Below, in pieces: positions 55,967-64,000 of a stretch of DNA of 64,000 nt. The first letter of the stretch is position 1; each line of letters begins with the position of its first letter. Source of the DNA: an uncultured Aquimarina sp. (lineage in GTDB: Bacteria; Bacteroidota; Bacteroidia; Flavobacteriales; Flavobacteriaceae); the NCBI GenBank assembly GCA_947496555.1, contig CANMDH010000025.1, forward strand, positions 16,459-80,458, read 5' to 3'. The translations under genes and the position numbers were made by a program. Under the pieces are notes generated by a model. It did not search any database. It was not told where the DNA came from and worked only from the letters and a program-made list of their open reading frames with translations.

Positions 55967-57166
55967 TTAAAGTTTTCTTGCAGATACCTTTAAGTAAGCG
56001 AGAATAACAAGGGACAGTATTGCACAAATCAAAAACCCAATAAACAAGGGCAGGGTAGTACTCGTCACAAACCTTCCGATATACGTACTAATTGGTACAG
56101 CCATTATTGTCGAAATAAATCCTGTAATGGCAGCACCTATTCCCGCGATATGACCAATGGGTTCCATCGCCATTGCTCTTAGATTTCCAAACAAAAATCC
56201 GATAGAAAAAAATTGCATTCCAAAGAATAATAACAACACATAAATACTGGGATTGGGAGTATTATGAAACAGTAGGATATAAAGCAATGAAATGCCGAAA
56301 AAAGCAACTAGGGAAGTGGTGATTAATTTTTCCATACCAAATTTCAATACCAGCGTACCATTTAGGAAAATAGCAGAACCTATCGATATTGCTAAAAGCC
56401 CGAATATATAAGGGAACTCTTCTTTTAATTGATATTGTTGTTCGAATATTTGCTGTGACGTGCTTAGATAGACCATGAAAGATCCTACTATAAATCCAGA
56501 AATTAATGTGTATCCAACTGTAGTTTTGTGTTGCATCATTTCTTTTAACCCATTTGTAAAGATATTGGGGGCGAATTTTATTCGTTTTGATACATCCAAG
56601 GTTTCGGCTTGTCGTTTCCAGAACCAATAAGCAACAATAACACTAATGACTAACTGGATATAGAAAATTGCTTGCCAATCGTAGTGATCCAAAATAGATT
56701 TCCCCAATGCTGGGGCAATAATAGGAACAAGTATAAAAACTACGGTAACAAAAGACATAATACGCGCCATATAATCACCACTATAAATATCTCGTATCAT
56801 AGCAATGGCAATAGTTCTGGGAGCCGATAACCCAATACCCTGTAAAATTCTTCCTAGTACCATGATTAGGATACTTTCAGCAAATATGCAAATAAAACTG
56901 GCAATGGTAAAAACTAAAAAACCCATGTAGACCACTGGTTTTCTTCCAGTACTGTCTGATACCGGCCCAAAAATTAGCGGACCAATACCGAGTCCAAGAA
57001 AAATCATGGTGATTAATAGCTGATTATCGGCAACCTGCTTGGTGCCAATAGTAATACCAATAGTATCTAAAGCAGGCAAAAGAGCATCTATAGCTAATGC
57101 TACAATCGACATTAAAGAAGCCATGAGGGCAATAAATTCAAACTGAGCGAATTTCTTTTTTTGCAT
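55967..57166 (-). CDS. Bcr/CflA family multidrug efflux MFS transporter
   Basis: A 399-residue, 12-helix transporter from the ATG at 57166; the frame extends 23 residues further, but MQKKKFAQFEFIALMASLMS is the usual start of the first helix. The motif GPVSDSTGRKPVVYMGF in loop 2-3 and GRILQGIGLSAPRTIAIAMI are typical of Bcr/CflA drug exporters. It probably exports toxic compounds or a natural product; it is near, but not in, the polyketide cluster and divergent from the gene at 57288. Confidence 0.85.
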   Translation of the reverse strand: MQKKKFAQFEFIALMASLMSIVALAIDALLPALDTIGITIGTKQVADNQLLITMIFLGLGIGPLIFGPVSDSTGRKPVVYMGFLVFTIASFICIFAESILIMVLGRILQGIGLSAPRTIAIAMIRDIYSGDYMARIMSFVTVVFILVPIIAPALGKSILDHYDWQAIFYIQLVISVIVAYWFWKRQAETLDVSKRIKFAPNIFTNGLKEMMQHKTTVGYTLISGFIVGSFMVYLSTSQQIFEQQYQLKEEFPYIFGLLAISIGSAIFLNGTLVLKFGMEKLITTSLVAFFGISLLYILLFHNTPNPSIYVLLLFFGMQFFSIGFLFGNLRAMAMEPIGHIAGIGAAITGFISTIMAVPISTYIGRFVTSTTLPLFIGFLICAILSLVILAYLKVSARKL

Positions 57167-57287
57167 CCGCCAAAAATACACCATTTGTATAACAAAAATC
57201 GGATCATGAATGTTATATTGATCATAATTTGTCACACGGCTTTACTTTATAAAGTCTTTTATGATTGATTACGTAAAATATCGAAAC

Positions 57288-57809
57288 ATGGAATGTAAAC
57301 GTAACAAAATTTCAAAATTGGTATATCTGTTACCAATAATGACAGGGCTTTTGATCATAAATAGCACAAGAGCGTATGCCCAACAAGATGAAGAACCAAA
57401 GGTTAAAGTAGAGGGTGTTTCTTACACTACAGCAGATCCATCAATTTCTGGGATCCATTCTAATTTCACTATAAATTACGAGATAAACTCAAATCTTTTT
57501 ATTGTGATACAAGGCTATTATGATACCTATCCGGGTGTTGATATTTTTGAAGTTCCGATTATGGGTAAAAAGTATATCTCTAATAGAATTTTTATTTCTT
57601 CAGGCGCATCGGCAACATTTATTAGTTCTGGTGAAAACTGGGCGCAATCGGACACTCAATTTAGAATGATACACGGAGTAGGGTACGATGTGCTACCCAA
57701 TTTTTTTATGGAGGTGAGACAAAATTTTGATTTTGGGACTTCTACATCAAAGTCCAGCCAATATTTAAACCCAAATGCATTTTCACTAAAAGGAAAATTT
57801 AAATTTTAA
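57288..57809 (+). CDS. Predicted secreted/outer-membrane protein
   Basis: A 173-residue protein from the ATG at 57288 (an ATG at 57261 is an alternative), with a signal peptide ending NSTRAYAQ. The rest has amphipathic strands and ends FSLKGKFKF, a C-terminal aromatic residue typical of outer-membrane proteins, so a small beta barrel is likely. Function unknown. Divergent from the transporter gene. Confidence 0.6.
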   Translation: MECKRNKISKLVYLLPIMTGLLIINSTRAYAQQDEEPKVKVEGVSYTTADPSISGIHSNFTINYEINSNLFIVIQGYYDTYPGVDIFEVPIMGKKYISNRIFISSGASATFISSGENWAQSDTQFRMIHGVGYDVLPNFFMEVRQNFDFGTSTSKSSQYLNPNAFSLKGKFKF

Positions 57810-57934
57810 ACACGCTAAACATTGTATTTTACCAATTATATTTACTGCCAACTACAAGCAATAAAACACTTAATTTTTGTAAATTGTGGAATAATATTTG
57901 ATATATAATTTATTGTATCACAACACATTGTCTT

Positions 57935-58510
57935 ATGAAAATTAAAGCGCTTATTTTACTAAGTTGTTGCGTGCTGATAAGTTGTACTACTTCTAAAAAA
58001 ACAGCAGACACGGCGGCACAAATACAAATATTGGATCAATTGGTAGCATCCAAGACTTTTGAGATCGAATCAAGTTGGGCGTATCCCTTGGTAACCAATA
58101 GCATTAGCAGTATTGCAAATGCTGGATTGCTGCCTCCGGGGAGTACTGCAAATACCATTAGCTTAATCGGAAATACTAATTATTTGAGAATGTATGGAGA
58201 TAGTATTTCTATGTATTTGCCGTTTTTTGGAGAACAAAGGTTATCTGGAGGCTACAATAGTATGGATGTAGCTATTGAATATAATGGTATTCCGGATGCT
58301 ATAGAAATCAAAAAAAATGATAAAAAACAGGTATATGAAATACGTTTTTCGGCCAAGTCAAATCGAGATTTCCATAACGTATTTATTACGGTATCCCCAA
58401 ATTTGATAAGTAATATTACCGTAAATAGTATGTATCGAAATACTATAAGTTATAGAGGAGAGGTGTCTAAATTATCTGAAGTTGATAATCAGAAAGTAAC
58501 CGTACAATAA
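57935..58510 (+). CDS. DUF4251 lipoprotein
   Basis: A 191-residue lipoprotein: LISCTTSKK gives the lipidated Cys. The body QILDQLVASKTFEIESSWAY, YLRMYGDSISMYLPFFGEQR and RFSAKSNRDFHNVFITVSPN is the DUF4251 fold, common in Bacteroidota and without assigned function. It ends at the base before the next ATG, so the two genes share an mRNA. Confidence 0.85.
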   Translation: MKIKALILLSCCVLISCTTSKKTADTAAQIQILDQLVASKTFEIESSWAYPLVTNSISSIANAGLLPPGSTANTISLIGNTNYLRMYGDSISMYLPFFGEQRLSGGYNSMDVAIEYNGIPDAIEIKKNDKKQVYEIRFSAKSNRDFHNVFITVSPNLISNITVNSMYRNTISYRGEVSKLSEVDNQKVTVQ

Positions 58511-59512
58511 ATGAGGTTTCTTGTATCATTATTGATTATTACACTCGCTGCTTCTTCTTGTAAAACAGAGACAAAAGGGAGTAATACAGAAAATACTGAG
58601 GAAACTAATGAAGACTGGATCCTTACAAAAACTATCATCAAAGAAGGACTACACGATATAGAAGCTCTAAACGATTCTACTGCCTTTGCCTATAGTTACG
58701 GAACCGGAAATTTGTATAAAACTGAAGATGGTGGAGAACATTGGAAAAGAATACATCAATTTGATTCCATATTTTTTGAGCAAATTCAGTTTTTGAATGA
58801 TAGTGTGGGTTGGATATGTGGAAGCCCTAATAAACTGTATAAAACCGAAAACGGAGGAAAGGATTGGATAGATTATACACTAAAGCAAGAACCAGTGGAC
58901 ATACTTATCTATGGCATGCACTTTAAAGATACACTTCATGGTTATATAGCTGCTATAAATGGATTTGATAGTAAGAAACGTTTCTCAAATATTTATACCA
59001 CAAAAGATGCCGGTAAAAATTGGACATTAGTAAATACAATCCCTGGATTCATATATGACCTAGAAGAAATTAATGGCTCTTTGCATGGATCTGGTGATTT
59101 TATGATTATTAAAGATATTGATCAGAAAGAACATTGGAAGTATAGTTTTCTAGATACACTCGAGAACGTTCGAAGGATTGGAGATCTACAAGTAAACAAC
59201 CAAGGAAGGATTATAGCGACAGGTTTTAGAGGCCATATTGTAAAACAGGTTTATGGCGGTTGGAAAACACAAAGAATCACCAAAAACTGGTTACGAAATC
59301 TAACATGGGTAAAAGACAGTACCTGGATTGCTGTGGGAGATGCTTTAAGAGCATCGGGAAATATGTACATAAGCAAAGACAATGGCGAACATTGGGAAAT
59401 GTATCACAATTATTATACAGACATTCATAGAATCGTAAAATCTGACAATAAACTTTGGGCGGTTGGTAAGCAAGGATTGATCATTACAAAAGAAATAAGT
59501 TCTTTTGAATGA
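58511..59512 (+). CDS. Lipoprotein with YCF48/BNR-type beta-propeller
   Basis: A 333-residue protein with lipobox AASSCKTE. It contains repeated propeller blades with (F/L/I)Y(K/T)T(E/K)(D/N)(G/A)G(E/K)xW: LYKTEDGGEHWKRI, LYKTENGGKDWIDY, IYTTKDAGKNWTLV and MYISKDNGEHWEMY. This is the YCF48/BNR-like six- or seven-bladed propeller often used for assembly or binding. Target unknown. It is directly after the DUF4251 gene. Confidence 0.82.
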   Translation: MRFLVSLLIITLAASSCKTETKGSNTENTEETNEDWILTKTIIKEGLHDIEALNDSTAFAYSYGTGNLYKTEDGGEHWKRIHQFDSIFFEQIQFLNDSVGWICGSPNKLYKTENGGKDWIDYTLKQEPVDILIYGMHFKDTLHGYIAAINGFDSKKRFSNIYTTKDAGKNWTLVNTIPGFIYDLEEINGSLHGSGDFMIIKDIDQKEHWKYSFLDTLENVRRIGDLQVNNQGRIIATGFRGHIVKQVYGGWKTQRITKNWLRNLTWVKDSTWIAVGDALRASGNMYISKDNGEHWEMYHNYYTDIHRIVKSDNKLWAVGKQGLIITKEISSFE

Positions 59513-59561
59513 TATAGAATTTATCCAGATTCGAATACAACCAGGTTAGAAACCCTAATTG

Positions 59562-60593
59562 ATGGCATCAACAATATTAATAACCATAATAAGTAGCATT
59601 GGACTTGGTTTGAGTTTGTTTTTTGGTATTCAACTAATTAAAAGCAAAGAAAAGCACAATATCGTTTTAGGTTGTCTACTAATTGTATTGTCCTTACGAA
59701 TTACAAAATCTGTTTTTTATAATTTTATTGATCTACCAATTTATATTAAAAACCTGGGGCTTGCTGCAAATTTGGCAATTGGTCCTCTTCTTTATCTTTA
59801 CGGGCGATTACTATTGTTTTCAAAAAAAAACGTATCCAAATTAAATGTTTTGCATTTTATACCAAGTCTGGTGTATATCATTTTTTGTAACTACATACCC
59901 AATAATTTACAAAGTAGCATCTGGAAATTGAGTTATAGTTTTATTTTATTTCAATCCTACTTTTACATTGCTTTAAGCCTTTATACCTATAACCAAAACA
60001 AACTTGATACAGATAAAAATATAAAAGAATGGTATAGGATACTCATTTTGGCCCTTGCCGTTATATGGTTTGTATATATACTTATTTTTATAGAGATACT
60101 CCCAGTGTATTCATTAGGGGCAATAGCTTTCTCACTCTTAATATTTATAATTTCATTTTTAGCGATTAAAAGAAAGGAAATATTTAAAACACAACATTTC
60201 AAAAAGTATGCGAATTCTACGATTACTTTTGCCCAAGGAAAATTTTACTTAGAAGAGTTAAAAAGGGTTATAGAAGAGGAGGAGTTATACTTAGATTCTC
60301 AGCTAACACTGAAGAAATTATCTCTAAAACTAACTATATCTTCTAGAGATATTTCTCAAATAATAAATCGACATGCCCAACAAAATTTTTCAAATTTTAT
60401 TAATGCTTATAGAATAGAAAAGGCAAAACAATTACTTCGGTCTTCTCACGAAGACACAAAAATTATAGCTATTGCATTAGACTCCGGTTTTAATAGTTTG
60501 TCTTCTTTTAATGTTGCATTCAAATCACAAACCAATCTTACTCCTACAGAATATAAAAGTAATTATACATCCCAGCATTTTTCTTCTCGGTAA
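59562..60593 (+). CDS. AraC-family regulator with N-terminal membrane domain
   Basis: A 343-residue protein. The first 200 residues hold about six or seven membrane helices. The C-terminal 100 residues are an AraC helix-turn-helix pair: LTLKKLSLKLTISSRDISQI and AIALDSGFNSLSSFNVAFKS, followed by TNLTPTEYKSNY. It would sense at the membrane and bind DNA directly. Target genes unknown; the aminotransferase gene downstream is a candidate. The first in-frame codon is TTG at 59559; I use the ATG at 59562. Confidence 0.85.
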   Translation: MASTILITIISSIGLGLSLFFGIQLIKSKEKHNIVLGCLLIVLSLRITKSVFYNFIDLPIYIKNLGLAANLAIGPLLYLYGRLLLFSKKNVSKLNVLHFIPSLVYIIFCNYIPNNLQSSIWKLSYSFILFQSYFYIALSLYTYNQNKLDTDKNIKEWYRILILALAVIWFVYILIFIEILPVYSLGAIAFSLLIFIISFLAIKRKEIFKTQHFKKYANSTITFAQGKFYLEELKRVIEEEELYLDSQLTLKKLSLKLTISSRDISQIINRHAQQNFSNFINAYRIEKAKQLLRSSHEDTKIIAIALDSGFNSLSSFNVAFKSQTNLTPTEYKSNYTSQHFSSR

Positions 60594-60672
60594 ACAAATC
60601 AATATCGGATTCATGAATCCAATAGATTATAACTTCAAATTTTGGTTAATTGAATGCAAAATTTGAAACACT

Positions 60673-61824
60673 ATGGATATCTTAAATAGAAGAGAATGGT
60701 TAAAAAAGTCATTAATTGCAACAGGAGCTATGAGTTCTTTTTCGCTTGCAGGTTTTATTGAAGTCAATAGCAGTGCTGAAGAAGTTAAATGCATAGAAAA
60801 TGACAATGAGGTAGTACGATTATTGTATAACGAAAATCATCTAGGCCCTAGTGCTAGCGTTAAAAAAGCAATGACAGATGTGATGCATAGGAGTAATCGC
60901 TATGCTACTTTTTATAAATACGACGCCAATGCACTTAAGCAATTGATTGCTGATCAAGAAGGACTTAGTCCCAAAAATATACTACTTGGACATGGTTCTT
61001 TTGAACCTTTAATTTGGGCAGCTATTCATTTTGGGAGCAAAGGGGAGGAGATTATTGTACCGAGCCCTACATTTGACGTTATTGGTTTATTTGCACGTAA
61101 AATCGGAGCCAATATCACACAAGTCGAAGTGGATTCTGCGTTTAAAATGAATCTAACTGATATGGAATCCAGAGTGAGTGCATCAACCAGTTTATTGACA
61201 ATTTGTAATCCCAATAATCCTACAGGAACTGTTATCGAAACAGAGAAATTAAAATCATTTTGCAGGTTGGTTTCTGAAAAAACAACGGTTCTTGTAGATG
61301 AGGCATATATCCATTTTTTACCTTCATGGAGAAAACATACAATGGCTTCACTCATTAACGAGGGTGAAAATGTGTTGGTTACTCGCACATTTTCTAAAAT
61401 TTTTGGACTAGCTGGTATGCGTATTGGTTTTATGATGGGTCCAGAAGATTTGATAAAAGAGCTCGAATCAAAATTCACGCTAGGGTTTCCTGGAAATATG
61501 CCAAATTCTATAAGTATGGCTGCGGCAATGACGGCTATAAAAGATAACACATTTTTGGAGAAATCCCGACATGAAAACAATAAAACGCGTAATCTTTTTT
61601 ATAAAGAATTGGAAAGATTGAACCTGAAGTATATTCCTAGTGAGGCAAATTTTGTGTATTTCGATGTTACCAATTTTAAGTCCTATAAAAAGTTGATGAA
61701 CGAAAATAAAATTTTACTGGCAGGAGGATGGCCTACCAAACCCAATTGGGCAAGAGTTACTATGGGTACCAACAGTGATATAAATTATTTGTTTGATAAA
61801 ATGAAAGGTAAGAAGTGGCTATAA
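60673..61824 (+). CDS. Tat-exported histidinol-phosphate-aminotransferase-like PLP enzyme
   Basis: A 383-residue PLP aminotransferase. Residues 1-35 form a twin-arginine signal: NRREWLKKSLIATGAMSSFS. The body is HisC-like: VRLLYNENHLGPSASVKKAM, GHGSFEPLIWAAI, CNPNNPTGTVIE, VLVDEAYIHFLP and VTRTFSKIFGLAGMRIGF with the PLP Lys in TFSKIF. Length is normal for HisC plus the leader. Export of a folded cofactor enzyme fits Tat. The true substrate is probably not histidinol phosphate. Confidence 0.82.
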   Translation: MDILNRREWLKKSLIATGAMSSFSLAGFIEVNSSAEEVKCIENDNEVVRLLYNENHLGPSASVKKAMTDVMHRSNRYATFYKYDANALKQLIADQEGLSPKNILLGHGSFEPLIWAAIHFGSKGEEIIVPSPTFDVIGLFARKIGANITQVEVDSAFKMNLTDMESRVSASTSLLTICNPNNPTGTVIETEKLKSFCRLVSEKTTVLVDEAYIHFLPSWRKHTMASLINEGENVLVTRTFSKIFGLAGMRIGFMMGPEDLIKELESKFTLGFPGNMPNSISMAAAMTAIKDNTFLEKSRHENNKTRNLFYKELERLNLKYIPSEANFVYFDVTNFKSYKKLMNENKILLAGGWPTKPNWARVTMGTNSDINYLFDKMKGKKWL

Positions 61825-61886
61825 AATATCTTTTTTGTTAGACGAAGGCAAAAGACTGAGACATGCGACATTTGTCATATTAATTA

Positions 61887-62606
61887 TCATAAATGTTTTT
61901 TGACCGAATCTTGTATAACTGTGGGGTTTTGTTCAACCAAAAACCTCATAAATATATAGATACCCAAAATGTGCGCTGATACGTTAAATAGGGTACAAAA
62001 ATTATTCAATAAGAATAATTCATTAACAACTGTAAAACCTACTACAAATTGACATAAAAATGCCGACATCAATAGTTTAATTCCAGCGTTATAGGTATCT
62101 GAAACGTATACATAGTAAGAAGTTCCTAAGTATAGAAGTAATGCCAAAGTAGTGGATGCGATAAAGGGTATAGCATTGGGTAGAAATTCTAGTATTAAAT
62201 CTGAAATTGAAAAAATAAGATATCCCAATAAACCTAGACTAATGGCCAATGATATTGTTGATGTTCTTTTCCAGCGGAATGTAATCGCTGTAAAGTAGTC
62301 TCGTAATGCCAAAGAAGAAAATAAAGCATATAAAGTAATACAAATACATATGTATGAGAAGTTACCTTTAAAACTTGTGTAAATCAAATAATCTGATATC
62401 ATTAAACACGGAATAGTACTGATAAAGAAGAAATTCACTTTTAGATCCTTTCTTTTTACAACTTCATATAGATACGTGAGTAATAGAAATAATAAAGTAA
62501 TGGGCAATAAAATGGTTAAATAGTATCTGTCAAAAAAAAGCGAGCTTATCATAACGGCAAAACTGCTTACATATAAAAGATACACTACGGGATTGAATTC
62601 TTTCAA
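61887..62606 (-). CDS. YhhN-like integral membrane protein
   Basis: A 239-residue protein with about seven or eight hydrophobic segments and short loops, as in the YhhN/TMEM86 family (lysoplasmalogenase-like fold). The C-terminal part SAHILGIYIFMRFLVE is consistent. No obvious catalytic residues were checked. It converges on the aminotransferase gene, 62 bp away. Confidence 0.6.
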   Translation of the reverse strand: MKEFNPVVYLLYVSSFAVMISSLFFDRYYLTILLPITLLFLLLTYLYEVVKRKDLKVNFFFISTIPCLMISDYLIYTSFKGNFSYICICITLYALFSSLALRDYFTAITFRWKRTSTISLAISLGLLGYLIFSISDLILEFLPNAIPFIASTTLALLLYLGTSYYVYVSDTYNAGIKLLMSAFLCQFVVGFTVVNELFLLNNFCTLFNVSAHILGIYIFMRFLVEQNPTVIQDSVKKHL

Positions 62607-62680
62607 TACAAAGGTTTATTTGATAGGATATTAATATAGTAAATAAAATTATTCCTGAGTAAACAGAGTGTAGAAGCACC

Positions 62681-63604
<924 letters not shown>

Positions 63605-63611
63605 TTTAAAA

Positions 63612-63950
63612 CTAAATTTTTAGTTTATCTATCATATTATTTAAAGTATACTTTTCCAGCTCTTCAATGGATTTACTTGATATTCTAATCTCCCAATTTG
63701 ATAAACTAGGAATTAAACTAACCTCATTATTTACAAAGAAATTATTGTTGGAATCTTGTAATTCCTTAGATGGAATGAAATAAACAACTCATAGAAAAAC
63801 AACCAAGATTGGTTGTTTTTCTATAATTAAAATTAAAGCGATAAACAAGTTGTCGTTTAGTTCTCCTAAATCTTGTTTTGGGATTTTAATACTTTGCTTT
63901 ACTGTATCTAAATCAACTGATTGTGTAAGTACCCCTAAACTAGCTACGGT
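63612..63950 (-). pseudogene. Broken gene fragment with in-frame TGA
   Basis: One minus-strand frame is open from 63950 to a stop at 63612 except for a TGA at 63789-63791. The upstream half reads VDLDTVKQSIKIPKQDLGEL and NDNLFIALILIIEKQPILVV; the downstream half FIPSKELQDSNNNFFVNNEV and WEIRISSKSIEELEKYTLNN. Both halves look like protein, but there is no start codon and a stop lies just upstream of 63950, so the N-terminus is lost. The family is not recognised. Confidence 0.45.
63791..63824. repeat. Perfect 34-bp palindrome
   Basis: ATAGAAAAACAACCAA and its exact inverse TTGGTTGTTTTTCTAT, separated by GA. It lies in the broken frame just at the in-frame TGA. The T/A-rich flanks would let it work as a bidirectional terminator, or it may be an inserted repeat that broke the gene. 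Confidence 0.7.
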
Positions 63951-64000
63951 CTAATTTATACAAATTTCATTATTATTTATGTTTTCAAATATGGAAAAGC

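Noticed and set aside
55967-57166. Bcr/CflA transporter as part of the polyketide cluster
   Set aside because: It is on the opposite strand and separated by the YceI gene and a terminator-like hairpin; a link is possible but not supported.

Overview
The window looks like a marine flavobacterial chromosome (Bacteroidota, family Flavobacteriaceae; the gene mix would suit an Aquimarina-like genome, but the genus is inference). Support comes from A+T-rich DNA, many short lipoproteins with Cys lipoboxes, TAnnTTTG-type promoters, Bacteroidota-restricted families (DUF4494, DUF4251, DUF6268, LamG lipoproteins), and AAAAAC/TTGAC-style intergenic palindromes. No rRNA, tRNA, CRISPR array or complete insertion sequence was recognised.

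Layout. (1) 0.4-4.2 kb: one G+C-richer, stand-alone NRPS-like gene (adenylation - carrier - PLP alpha-oxoamine synthase - SCP2-like tail), followed by small palindromic repeats. (2) 4.6-22 kb: ordinary mixed genes, including a DUF4494 protein, two class III cyclases, a LamG lipoprotein, a collapsed vanadium-haloperoxidase/PAP2 pseudogene, a small Fe-S protein, an AhpD-like protein, an alpha/beta hydrolase, sthA, pirin, a cation/proton antiporter overlapping a WYL regulator, and an AlkC/AlkD-like repair protein. (3) 22.2-33.2 kb: a glycogen/alpha-glucan operon glgA-glgC, glgE-mak-glgB and a GH31 glucosidase, notably without treS. (4) 33.2-42.6 kb, minus strand: a compact four-gene operon encoding a caspase-like protease fused to an SGNH hydrolase, a bacterial gasdermin candidate, a CHAT-type caspase-like protease and a membrane-anchored STAND NTPase with WD40 repeats. 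(5) 43-46.7 kb: M48 lipoprotein protease, UMF1-type transporter, lipocalin-like and OmpA-like lipoproteins. (6) 46.8-54.7 kb: a ten-gene biosynthetic cluster around a type III polyketide synthase with its own ACP, KS, dehydratase, enoyl reductase, methyltransferase, FAD oxidoreductase, hydrolase and phosphopantetheinyl transferase. (7) 54.8-62.6 kb: YceI protein, Bcr/CflA transporter, lipoproteins, AraC regulator, Tat-exported HisC-like aminotransferase and a YhhN-like membrane protein. (8) 62.6-64 kb: repeat-rich DNA with no intact gene and a broken gene fragment.

The most notable system is region 4. Bacterial gasdermins are pore-forming proteins kept inactive by a short C-terminal peptide and released by caspase-like proteases, killing infected cells. 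Here the gasdermin candidate (N-terminal Cys4 suited to acylation) is translationally coupled to the caspase gene, and the CHAT and STAND genes are coupled to each other by ATGA overlaps. A plausible order is: STAND-WD40 senses a trigger, one or both proteases are activated, gasdermin is cut, membrane is permeabilised. The C-terminal SGNH esterase fused to the caspase is not an expected part and could act on lipids or on the gasdermin's acyl group (hypothesis).

Region 6 appears to build a dedicated acyl starter on its ACP, extend and cyclise it with the type III PKS, then methylate and oxidise it. The Sfp-type enzyme there could also activate the carrier domain of the NRPS-like protein at the left end.
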